Below are positions 46,025 to 56,925 of a stretch of DNA of 64,000 nt, piece after piece (position 1 is the stretch's first letter; the number at the start of each line of letters is the position of its first letter). The stretch is from Solanum dulcamara. Its lineage: Eukaryota > Streptophyta > Magnoliopsida > Solanales > Solanaceae. Under the pieces are notes generated by a model. It saw nothing but the letters and a program-made list of their open reading frames with translations, was not told where the DNA came from and ran no database searches. The position numbers were made by a program, and so were the translations under genes. Location of the stretch: NCBI RefSeq assembly GCF_947179165.1, contig NC_077243.1, positions 29,278,001 through 29,342,000 of the forward strand, in the 5' to 3' direction.

Positions 46025-49000
46025 TTACGTTTCTGCTAGGCCAATAGAAGATCGACACCATATGAACTTGTTACTGTTGATTGGCTTTGTAAACATATCT
46101 GCTAGATTGTCATTAGTGTGAATTTTCTGAATATCCACACTGTCTTCTTCCACCTTCTCACGAACAAAGTGATACTGAACTCGTATGTGCTTTGTCCTTG
46201 AATAAAATGCCGGATTCTTTGCAAGATGGAAAGCGCTCTGACTATCACAAAACAGAACAACCTTCTCTTGTTTGTGCCCAAGCTCCTCTAGTACATCTGC
46301 ATCTATATTGCCTCTTTGCTAGCTTGTGTAGCTGCTACATATTCTGCTTCCGTCGTAGATGTAGCCATGATAGATTGTAGTTTTGAAACTCAGCTTACAG
46401 CTCCTCCAACAAGAGTAAACACATAACCTGTGGTGGATTTACTTTTATCAAGATCACCTGCATAATCTGAGTCAACATAACCTTTAACAGTAAAGTCTGA
46501 TCCTCCATAACACATTGCAACATCTGAGGTACCCTTGATGTATCTCAGGATCCTCTTAACAGTATTCCAATGCTCTCTACCAGGATTAGCCATGTATCGA
46601 CTAACCACTCCCACTACTTGTGCAATATCAGGTCTTGTATATACCATGGCGAACATTAAACTTTCCACTGCTGATGCATACGGTACTTGAGACATCTCCA
46701 TCCTCTCTTTTTCATTGCTAGGACTCATACTTGAGGATAACCTGAAATTAATAGGAAGTGGGGTAGAAATTGACTTACAATCTTACATCTTGAAGCGTCT
46801 CAAGATTTTCTTCAAGTAGTTCTTTTGAGAAAGCCAAATCTTCCTATTATTTCTGTCTCGGTGAATTTGCATCCCTAAAATCTTATTTGCTGGTCCCAAG
46901 TCCTTCATTTCAAACTCCCTAGCCAATTGTGCCTTTAAATTTGTAAGACGATCTTTGTTGGGGCCTGCTACCAACATATCGTCAACATACAACAGCAAAA
47001 TAACAAAATCATTATCACCAAATATCTTGTAATAAATACAAAGATCTAAACTATGTCTGTTGTATCCAAGACTTATAATGAAGGAATCAAATCTCTTATA
47101 CCAACAACTCAGCGCCTGTTTGAGACCGTATAGAGATTTGTTCAACTTGCAAACCAATTTCTCTTTTCCCTGTTCTTCAAAACCTTCTAGTTAGAGTATA
47201 TAAATTTCTTCTTCAAGCTCTCCATGAAGAAATGCAGTTTTGACATCTAACTGCTCCAAGTAGAAGTCAAATATAGCACACATCGCCAGGACCACTCGAA
47301 TTGTTGTGAGTCGAACCACCGGAGAAAATATCTCATTGAAGTCTATACCTTCTTTCTGAGCGAATCCTTTCACCACCAATCTTGCACGATACTTCTCCAC
47401 TTGATCATTACCATTGCGTTTGATCTTGTAGACCCATTTATTTCCAATGGCCTTTCTTCCTTGTGGTAATTGAATAAGATCCCATGTTTTATTTTTATGA
47501 AGAGCTTCAATTTCTTCTTGCATTGCTGCCACCCACAGAGATAATTCTTGGCCTTTCATAGCTTCTTGAAAAGTTGAAGGATCTCCATCTTCTGTTAATA
47601 GACAGTATGCAATATTACTCTCCATAGAATAATCTGAGTGCTAAGCTGGTTCTCTTCTCTACCTAGTTGACCATCGAACTTCTGGAGTTTCGATCTCAGC
47701 TTGCTCTTGTTCTTCGTGCTCTGGTGCTACTTCAGAAGACACTAGAACTTCTTCTATTTCTTCAACTTCAACTATAGTAGTCTCTGATTTTTCTTTTGAA
47801 GTGCTACCTTCTTTTGCTTGTATCTTGTTTTCAACAAATACAACATCCCTGCTGATTACCACCTTGCGGGCTGTGGGATCCCACAAGCGATACCCCTTGA
47901 CTCCATCAGCATACCCTAAGAAAATGCATTCTCTAGATTTTTGATCCAACTTTAATTTTTCTTGAGTGTTGTACATAATATAAGCAGGACTTCCGAATAT
48001 ACGTAAGCGAGAATAATCAACTGGTTTTCCTGTTCACATCTCTATTGGAGTTTTCAGATCAATTATGATTGATGGTGACCGATTAATCACATAGTAGGCG
48101 GTTTTGACTGCTTCTGCCCAGAATGGTTTTTCCAACCCTGTAGTTGCCAACATAGCTCTTTTCCATTCCAACAAAGTTCTATTCATCCGCTCTACTACTC
48201 CATTTTGTTGTGGAGTATATGCCACCGTGAACTGTCGTTTAATACCTTCTTATTTACAGAAGTTATTAAATTCATCACCAGTGTATTCTCCTTCATTATC
48301 TGTCCTTAAACAATTGATCTTTTTCTCAGATTCAAGTTCCACCCGTGCTTTGAACTCTTTGAAAACTCGAAAAAACATCTGTCTTTCTCTTGATTGGATT
48401 CACCCAACTTCTCCTGGAGTAATTGTCAATGAATGACACAAAATATTTCGCTCCTCCAAGGGACTTCACCGGTGCTTGCCAGATATCAGAGTGGACCAGA
48501 TCTAAAATTTCTTTGCTTTTAGCAGAGGAACTGCTAAACTTCAGTCTATTTTGTTTGCTGGTAACACAATGCTCACAAAAGGATAGTGAAACCTTTTTGA
48601 GCCCTGGAAGAAGCTTTTACTCAGCAAGAATCTTCAAACCTCGTTCCGACACATGGCTAATTTTACGATGCCATATCATCGTTGATTTTTCAAATGAACT
48701 TGCTGACGCAGTTGATGCTTCTCCTTCTTGGTGTGTTTCACCTTTAAGCACATATATGTTTACAATAATTTTTTTGCTTTCATCACTACAAGCGCTCCTT
48801 TGAATATTCGCATGACTCCACCATGAGTCTTATATGAACATTCATTATCATCTAGTTGTCCTAAAGATAATAGATTCTTCTTCAAGTCTTTTACATGTCG
48901 TACCTCCTAAATGGTGCGAACCGTGCCATTGTACATCTTTATTTTGATGGACCCAATACAAATAACATCCAAAACATGATCGTTTCCCATGAACACAGAC

Positions 49001-49947
49001 CCTCCTGAGATTGAATTATATTGATGGAACCATTCTCTCTAGGAAGTCATGTGCCATGTTACTCTTGTGTCCATGATCCAAACATTAGAGAAATGTTTTT
49101 TGCCTTCATTATTTGATATTGCCTCACTACATAAAATATCTCCATCATCCGAGGTACATGCAACATTCCCTTGAGCATTTGATGGCTCAGGATGTTCACT
49201 CTTTTTCTTGAACCGACAATCTTTCTTGAAGTGCCCTTTCTTGCCACAGTTTTAGCACTTGATATTCTTTTTGCTTCTTGATTGAGATCTGCCATGATTG
49301 TGACTCCCACTAGGGCCACGTTCTGTTGTTCTTCCTCTCATCATCATCAAAGCTTCAGCTTGCTGCGAACTTGCTTGTCTGTCTTCCTTGTTTTTGCGCT
49401 AATTTTTTTCTTCCAAGATAACGATTACAATTTCATCGAAAACTAGACTATCTGTATTGTTCGTCAGGTTGATGATGAGTTGATTATAAGAGTCAGGCAG
49501 ACTTTGAAGTAGAAGCTCTGCATGTTCACTCCCCTCTATTTTGCAACCCATTGTTGTAAGTTGCGAAAATAGAGTATTCAAAGTATTGATATGTTCAGTA
49601 ACTGACATGGACTCTGCCATTCAAAGAGTATACAATCTCCTTTTTAAGAAGATTTTATTATGCAAAGACTTGGCCTCATACAACCCTGTAAGAGTATCCC
49701 ATATTTCCTTCGCCGTCTGCTTTTCCGCCACACTAGACAATACTTGATCAGCTAGTGCCAAGTGTAGATCAGCAACTGCGTTGCTGTCTATGTCATTCTA
49801 CTTGCCGTCATCAACAAAGTCTGTGGGCCTGCCTTCAATTGCAGCTAAGCAATTGTCCTTTCTCAATATCGCTTTTATTTTCATTTTTCACAATGAGAAA
49901 TTAGTCCCATTAAATTTCTCAACGTCAAACTTTATTGTACTTGACAT
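46025..49947 (-). pseudogene. Copia gag-pol polyprotein with stops and one late frameshift
   Basis: Minus-strand ATG at 49947 (MSSTIKFDVEKFNG...). One frame continues to about 46300 with stops, including one near 49890, one near 49620, one inside the zinc knuckle (49215-49257), and others at about 49395, 49050, 48910, 47658, 47190 and 46387. A one-base loss near 46295 precedes the end at 46025. Domains: copia gag with CCHC knuckle; protease, where the active-site motif reads D-T-R-V instead of D-S/T-G-A; integrase (T-P-Q-Q-N-G-V-V-E-R near 48210); reverse transcriptase with Y-V-D-D (about 46975-46990); and RNase H (T-S-T-T-E-A-E-Y near 46350). Open stretches on the plus strand here (48104-48803) are antisense shadows. 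Confidence 0.93.
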
Positions 49948-50127
49948 TGTTATTTACTTCACACCTTTCTAGATTATATCTGAATATTTTTGCGAACAAT
50001 CATGACAAACTGTACCGTCACTAAAATTTACTATTCATGTGAATAGTACTATTCACCGAATTTTAATATTTGTGAAAAATTACTATTCACAAATAGTACC
50101 TTCGCATAAAACAGACAGAATAACCGA

Positions 50128-50141
50128 GGGATCTGATACCA
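50128..50141 (-). other. Primer binding site of the copia element
   Basis: Minus strand tggtatcagatccc directly follows the 5' LTR (the right LTR). It matches the initiator Met-tRNA 3' end over its first ten bases. Confidence 0.85.
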
Positions 50142-50142
50142 C

Positions 50143-50612
50143 TGTTGGGGTGAGAAAGCACCACAACTAAAGTTTGATATGACAATAAATATGGAAATAA
50201 ATTAGACACGAGAATTTTATGTGGAAACCCCTCTAACTGATAGAGGAGAAAAACCACGAGTAGAAGGATCTTACTATATAATATGGAGTACACTATTCTC
50301 AAATACAAGGAGAAAACAACAATTAACACTTCTCTCTTGTAAAAGAAACAACTACTAAAGAGGACACTCAAGACTACAATATTTATCTTGGTGTATAACT
50401 CTCTTTGTATTTTTACTCTCACTTTCGGAGATGATATAAATGAGGGCAAGAGGCCCTCTATTTATAAGGAAAGGAAAACGCATAAAGGAAGAATTTAATG
50501 TGGTTTCATATTTTGAGAAAACGCGTACAAAGTTGTTGGCTGACAACTTTGCTTCACTTTTCCTTTCTTTCAACTTTTGCTGCTTTTCCTTTTTGACTTC
50601 TTCTTTCTTTCA
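50143..50612 (-). repeat. Right LTR of the copia element (5' LTR)
   Basis: 470 bp, tgttgggg...ctttctttca. Promoter-type TATAAATAG on the minus strand at 50458-50466, conserved with the left LTR. Confidence 0.93.
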
Positions 50613-50617
50613 CATTA

Positions 50618-50964
50618 TACTAAAATTTACTCATCAATCTCCTCTTAACACGACATGCATTATTTACAACAAGAATTTCATCAATACCTCACGCATTGAG
50701 ATACTACTAAGATCTATAATTCAAAATTGGAAAAAATCCAATAAGTGAAACAGAGGATAGATACTGACCAATTTTTCATAGTATAGGGGTAAATATAAGC
50801 TTTTATCATGTCTAAAAATGCAAAAAATATATATTTATAAATGGTATTTGCATTAGTTTCTTTAGTTTGCAACTCGATATAAAATTGTCTCGCTTAGTGT
50901 GAATTAAACACATATAAAGTATTTTCTGTAAAGACACCTACAAGCTTTATTTGATGAACTTTGT
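50618..50964. other. Unassigned AT-rich flank
   Basis: Continues the host sequence broken by the copia insertion. No frame or repeat recognised. The first bases loosely resemble the upstream flank of F-box pseudogene 1. Confidence 0.5.
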
Positions 50965-51480
50965 ATGTCTATTCTATCTATAATCTCTCTCTTGATTTGT
51001 GTGTGTATCACAACTGTCTGTACATGTGCTCCTATGAAAATTTCCTAGTTTTGGGCTCTCCAAGTATGATAGATCATTGCCCCCCAGTCGGAGCTACCAC
51101 TTGTTAATGAAACTGCTTCCAATTCTTTGTTTTAATTTTCTGCATTATTTTCTTCACCCCAAAACTCCCAACTAAATAGGCAAGATTCTCCAGTTCTCAA
51201 CACCTCTCTTGACATCTATGAACCATTGGCATTCACTTAACAAATGTTTGGTTGTCTCTGGACTCGATGCATCTTCACTAGTCTCTTCTTAGTTAGCAAT
51301 TCATATTTTTCCATTATAATGCTCCACCAAATTTGTAGTGTAACCCCATCCTCCAAATTGTTTATCAGCAACCTGGTTCAATCTTATTTCTTTTTATCTT
51401 TGTTTCTAACAGTCCCACTAAACCAATTTGTTCTTCATTGCAAAGGACTCACTAACAACTTGTCCAAATGTTTTCAACCT
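50965..51480 (-). pseudogene. LINE (L1-type) fragment with internal deletion
   Basis: Minus-strand reading gives, in order, a stretch resembling the start of a plant LINE endonuclease (G-L-L-E-T-K-I-K near 51405; F-G-G-W-G-Y-T near 51350), then the zinc-binding C-terminal region of LINE reverse transcriptase (T-K-K-R-L-V-K near 51285; H-L-L-S-E-C-Q-W near 51235; I-Y-H-T-W-R-A-Q-N near 51065). Frames change at least twice. The reverse transcriptase core between them is missing, so this is a deleted fragment. Recognised by motif from memory. Confidence 0.6.
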
Positions 51481-51519
51481 CTTATTGTGGTTGATACTTT
51501 CCCCACCTACCCCAACACC

Positions 51520-52033
51520 TAAAAGGAATTAGAGTTTTGTATTTATTGATGCCTCTACTGTCTTACTCTTTTCTGTTTTCTGTGGTCTCACCCATATTGT
51601 CTCCATAGTCTGTTTTATTGGTGTCACTTGTGCCTGGCTACTCCCTGTATTGGATGCTTTATCCTAGCTTTGCTCTTGTTGTATCCACTGCCCATATGAA
51701 GTCTCTTTATTTCCCCCTCCCTTTCTTGGCATTTCCCCTTTTCTTTGCATCTACTTTAGCAAAAAACATCTTCTTCTTCCTACATATATCTATTAGAACA
51801 GTGTTACTGCTTAATGTTTATAGTTATTACTTTATTACTGTATACATTGCTATTTATTATTTCCACTATTTTAGGAGCTTGTTATTTTATTCTCCTTGAT
51901 TTCTGGTTTAGTTACCAGCGTAGGATTAGTTCAAGCTTAGGACGAGACTCTGTTATTTTTGTCTTGTGTATATATTTCAGTTATCATCTATTAATAAAAA
52001 GTATGTTTGCTTCATCTTGCTTAATCCTTTATA
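51520..52033 (+). repeat. Probable copia LTR remnant upstream of a primer site
   Basis: T-rich sequence ending just before the primer site at 52034-52045. The position and the stretch from about 51870 (tgttattttattctcc...) fit the end of a copia 5' LTR, but no second LTR copy was found, so the start is not determined. Confidence 0.4.
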
Positions 52034-52045
52034 TGGTATCAGAGC
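52034..52045 (+). other. Primer binding site of a plus-strand copia remnant
   Basis: tggtatcagagc, complementary to initiator Met-tRNA, lies 76 bp upstream of a gag-like ATG at 52110. Confidence 0.75.
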
Positions 52046-52109
52046 TCCCGTCTTGATTCTTCCAAGTTTTCTTCGATTCTCTAACTACCACCACAGACTC
52101 ACTCTTAAA

Positions 52110-52480
52110 ATGCTTGAGAACGTATGGAATACGGACACAACCGCCGAAAGCAACTCTAATGTTCTTGTCCAATTCAATCCTGTGTCCTAGATACGAATCA
52201 AGCTTGTTGGCAGCCATACTTTTTCTACGTGGAAGGCCCAGATTTCCATGCTTATGCATGGACACAATTTGCTTGGTCATCTTGAAAGCTATTCTCTCGA
52301 GCTTTGGTGTATATCTAGACAACATAAGTCACACAATCAACCCTTTAACTGTTTTTGGTTCTTATTATTTTATTCATTTCAGCCATGAACACTTCTTGAT
52401 TCATAAGTGCATAGAGAACTGGCCTTACCAAATTCTCCTAAACAGGCTTACACTTCACACTTACATAGGTGATTTCTAAA
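52110..52480 (+). pseudogene. Copia gag fragment (N-terminal), plus strand
   Basis: ATG 52110 opens a frame with a copia gag-type start; after a TAG at 52188-52190 the same frame goes on with I-K-L-V-G-S-H-T-F-S-T-W, the typical segment of UBN2-type copia gag (L-x-G-x-N-Y-x-x-W). Similarity fades after about 52310. The rest of the element is absent. It is abutted by an opposite-strand copia remnant from about 52560. Confidence 0.65.
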
Positions 52481-52559
52481 TGTGTTATCCCGTAGATACA
52501 CCATTTGATATACCTGTATCAAATTTAGAAATCATTAAAAATTCTTAATGTCTTTATCT

Positions 52560-53745
52560 TTGTTACTGAACATTGTCTCATCATGAGAATGGACCTTTAA
52601 AATTATTTTGACAATGTTGAACCATCATCAGTGGCTTTGTTTGATCTCCTTGAACCTAGATCTTGGGTCTCTAGTCTTCTAGGTAGAGTTACCAGCACGA
52701 TGATTTATCCTCGGCCATAGTCCTATTCCCTTTGATGGTCTCTAAAATCCCTTTCTAGTTTGACCTTTTGTAAGTAGATCCAACATATTATCCTTTGACT
52801 TTACATAACCAATTGTGATAATTCCACTAGAGAATAGTTTTCTAACAATATTATGTCTTCATCGTATGTGATGAGAATTACCGTTATACATAACGCTTCC
52901 AGCTCTTTCTATTGCAGCTTGACTATCACAATGTATGCATATATGAGCCACTGGTTTGGGTCAAAATAGAATATCTTCTAAGAAATTCTGAAGCCATTCA
53001 GCTTCTTCACTGGACTTGTCTAAGGCTATGAACTCAGACTCCATTATAGAGCGAGCTATATATGTTTGTTTAGGTAATTTCCAAGATATTGCTCCTCCAC
53101 CAATAGTGAAATGTATCTACTTGTGGGCTTAGTTTCAGTTGACCCAGTAATCCAATTTGCATCACTATATCCTTCAACAACTGCTAGATACTTATTATAA
53201 TGCAAAGAAAAATTTTGAGTGTGTTCTAAATATTCCAAAACTCATATCATTGTCATCCAATTATTTTAATTGAAATTACTTGTGTATCGGCTCAATTTAC
53301 TTATCATGAAAGCTATGTCTGGTCTTGTACAATTCATGATGTACATTAAACTTGCCAACACTCTAGTATAATCAAATTGAGGCCGACTTTCACTTTTATT
53401 CTTAGCAAGATCAAGGTTCACATCAATTGGTATTTTTGCACTTTTAAAGTTTAAGTACTTGTATTTTTCAAGTACCTTTTGGATATAATGAGATTGAGAC
53501 AATGCCAGACCTTGAGGAGTCTTATGAATTTTAATTTCCAATATCAAATCGGCAACTCCTAGATCTTTCATATCGAATTTACTAGTAAGCATACTTTTAG
53601 TAGCATTTATGTTAGCAATATCGTTACTCATTATTAGCATATCATCCAAATATAAAAAATAATGATAACTTGTTTGAAGTGTCTTAATATAAACACATTT
53701 CTCACACTCATTAATCTTAAATCTATTTTCCAAACTTGTTAAGTC
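52560..53745 (-). pseudogene. Copia reverse transcriptase/RNase H remnant, minus strand
   Basis: Minus-strand pieces: the second half of reverse transcriptase with Y-L-D-D-M (about 53640-53655), F-D-M-K-D-L-G (about 53560) and the R-P-D-I-A-F segment (about 53305); then RNase H with Y-S-D-A-N-W (about 53165) and a degraded tail (about 52590-52900). The N-terminal half is cut at about 53745 where the LTR of element D starts. Stops and frame changes are present. A different lineage from the copia element at 45456-50612. Confidence 0.82.
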
Positions 53746-53746
53746 A

Positions 53747-56694
53747 CGTGTATCAAGATAATAGTCTCCTGAGGAGGCGCAATCAATTTGAATATCATAA
53801 TACACGAGCCGATAAGGCTGTCACTACGAATGAGAACGTCCCAAAATACAAATCATATAGGCATAACCGAACATATATACACACAACCTACACATATGTC
53901 TACAGACCTCTAAGAGTATCAACAGTATCACATGGTGGGACAGGGCTCCACTATACCCCTGAATAAACATATATATATATATACATCAAAAAAGGGTCTA
54001 TACCAAAAGTCTAGGCTCCGAGACAAAGAATCACTCCAAGATAGCTGAATAGGAATCCTAAGCTGATGAATCATCGAAGCTAGTACTTGTACCTGCGGGC
54101 ATGAAACACAGCCCCCCAAGAAAGGGGGTCAGTACAAGATATGTACTAAGTATGTAAAGCATGAAATACAATAGGAAAGACCATAACTGAAGTAGATAGT
54201 CCAGGAGACAAGTATGATAATCAAGAACTCACTATACCTGTGCCTTACGAAGCAAATCATGCATATCATTATCATATACCGTACCCCGCCCATTATGGGA
54301 TTCGGTGCCCTAATCATATCATCATATACATGTAATATACCATACTCAACCTCGATGAAAATATAATAAAGCTGTGCACGATAACATACCCGGCCCGAGA
54401 CTCGGTGAAAGAGGTAATAACAGTATGCACAAGTAGAATATCATGAGCAACCATATATAATTAGATCATCGTTTGAGACTCAATAAAATAATCAAAATGA
54501 ACCATCATTTGAAAATCAAGATAGTAGTCATCTCAAGTACCTTTTGAATGTCACCATGGACCATATCAAATGGAGCCTCAGGAATCATAGACATGTATCA
54601 AGATAATGCGAAACAACTTATGGAATTAGAGACATTTGTCATCGTAGAGTCTTTAGGAATAGGGGTTTATCCATCTAACTACTATTCAACATATAGAAGG
54701 CTCGAGGGTAGTAGCTCAACTACTTTAAGAGTTTTCACATTCAGAAGTGAATAAGGATCATGAATCATGTTCAGAATTTATGAATGAAATTACCCCAAAG
54801 CTCATATCATTCATCACTTACGTCTAAGACATGCCAAAAGAAAGAAGATATAGGCTTTACATACCTTTAGCACTTATTTTCCACACAACACGTATGCTGC
54901 CCAATAGTATCTCAACCTAGATTAAGAAGTCAAGAAGTATGGTTAAACTACGGGAAGGTTTCATAACGCACTCCAACGTTAGCAGCTCATTTCTAGAAAA
55001 TTAGGCGATATTTCACTTATATTCAACCCAACTACATAACAACCAAGTCAACATCCATAACTACATGTTTAAGTGGTATATCAAAGTTAGCCAAGACAAG
55101 ATTCAAGAATGTTTCGAAACAGCCCGCACACTATGCTGAATCAACCCACACATTACAACATTCCATAATCTTTAGCATAACAACTACGATGTAATCAAGT
55201 TACTCTTAATAGTTTGCCACAATACTTCATCGGATGACCTTATAATAGTCCAATAATTACAACAACACTAGAGCCTTAATTATAACTTTAAATATCAAAT
55301 TCCTTCACTTTCATCATACAACCAATGACAACAACAACCACAACATTAATCGAAACTAATCCATCATTTTTAGATTAGAATAGCCCCAACACGCCCCAAA
55401 TGGGAATTTAACATTAACATATACAATCCCTTCATTTTTAATACATAATCCATACCAATAATAGCAACAACAACAATCAACCCAATCTAATTTAAGCAAC
55501 TCCAATTCTGTCCATTTCAACACCAACACTAATCACAGAGTTTTTTCACTTCCAATTCCATTTAATTTCTTCATCCTCATTACATAATCCATAACAACTA
55601 AAATTTTAATTAAAATTGATTCACTATTTCTAAATAAAAATAGTCCCTACACAGCTTCAACAACATTCCAATGACAACATACATAATTTCATACCTCCAA
55701 TTCACGTTTACACATTTACAACACGTCTAAACCCTTACTAAGACGTGTAAAAAGATGATCAAACCTTACCTTAACAAGTTGTCTCCTTCAGTTAGCTGAA
55801 ATTTGGCGACTTCAATTAATTCAATCTTGCTGCCCTTAGGATCAATTCCACGTTGCTATGGATCTTCTAGAGGGTTGAATTACATTAGGAATTTAATGGT
55901 GAAAAGAAGAGGAAGGCTGGCCGTGCTTGGTAGAGATGTCATGGCTACCGTGACTCTCTCTTTTTTCTTCTTCACTTGAGGAAGTTGAGAGCCTCTTTCT
56001 CTCTACGTCTAAGTTGAAGAAGAATGGGATAAAACGAGCTTCTTAATCATTAAGATAGATAGATATATGCTGCCCATATGGTTGACATGTCTCCATGTGC
56101 TTTTCATGTGGTTGACATGTGTCCCTCCAAAAGCTACACACCAATCATCTCCTGCCACGTGCCTTGGTAGGGCCCACTTAGTAGTCTAATTAGCTTAATT
56201 AATCTCAATTAATCCCTAATCCTCACTTAATAATCTAGACCAAATAAAATTTATAAACAATTCATATATTAATTAAAAACCGGAATAAAAATCTCTATAT
56301 CGCATTTGGAAATAATCTTGTCTATTGCCTTAAGAAAGTAGGTGCATCTCCTCCTTAATTCTTGCCACAAGTTCGTAAGTAGATGCATCACCTACTTGTC
56401 TTTTTTTATTTAAATGCAGTCCACACATTCTAAGTAGGTTCATCACTTACTTGTTCTTTTTGGTAGGTTAGCAATTAGTCTTACCTTAAGAACTTGTGTG
56501 ATCCTTGCTACTTAAGCTAGACGTGTACTCGAGTAGCTTAATTATGTAATACATCTAAACCAGTAGCTTAAACAAGTAGATCGATTACCGTGATAAAATA
56601 TTTGGCCTCAAACCCCTTTCAAATCCTTCCAAACCTATTTCAAACCATCACTACTTCATATAGAACTAGTATGTGTAAGATATGGGGCGCTATA
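53747..56694 (-). repeat. Left LTR of element D (3' LTR, outer end truncated)
   Basis: Matches 61461-63762 up to about 56034 and continues to ggggcgctata at 56694, the reverse of a TGTAACGCCCC-type start. The last about 140 bp present in the right LTR (61322-61460) are absent, replaced by the copia remnant. The frame 53736-53966 is an LTR artefact, as is 61436-61681 in the other copy. Confidence 0.87.
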
Positions 56695-56707
56695 TCCTCT
56701 CTTCCTT
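56695..56707 (-). other. Polypurine tract, element D
   Basis: Minus strand aaggaagagagga directly precedes the 3' LTR start. Confidence 0.8.
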
Positions 56708-56925
56708 AGGATCCTTTTATAAAGTCATGGATAACATGGATCATGTGGTAGCTTTAGAGAAGCTTAAAATGTTCCAATGTACAAAAGTAAGGGATATAAC
56801 ATCTTTCTCTCTTTTAGAATATTCGTCCTCGAATATTAACTAGCCTCATAAGGTCTTATCTGGATTCTGGGAAGTCTCTATAATAGTTATTACACATAAT
56901 TTTCTCATTAATCAATACAACTAAT

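Larger units (their letters stand above)
45456..50612 (-). mobile_element. Ty1/copia retrotransposon, full length, TSD catta
   Basis: LTRs at 45456-45951 and 50143-50612 flank a minus-strand polyprotein. The target duplication catta is exact at 45451-45455 and 50613-50617. Order in the polyprotein is gag, protease, integrase, reverse transcriptase, RNase H, which defines copia. It resembles the Tnt1/Tork group, but I cannot fix the lineage. Inserted about 160 bp upstream of the start codon of F-box pseudogene 2, in the same orientation. The sequence left of the insertion matches the upstream flank of F-box pseudogene 1 (about 40388-40435), so the insertion came after the F-box duplication. 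Confidence 0.95.

Noticed and set aside
48104..48803. Plus-strand frames of 110-126 codons opposite the copia polyprotein
   Set aside because: Antisense shadows of integrase and gag coding sequence.
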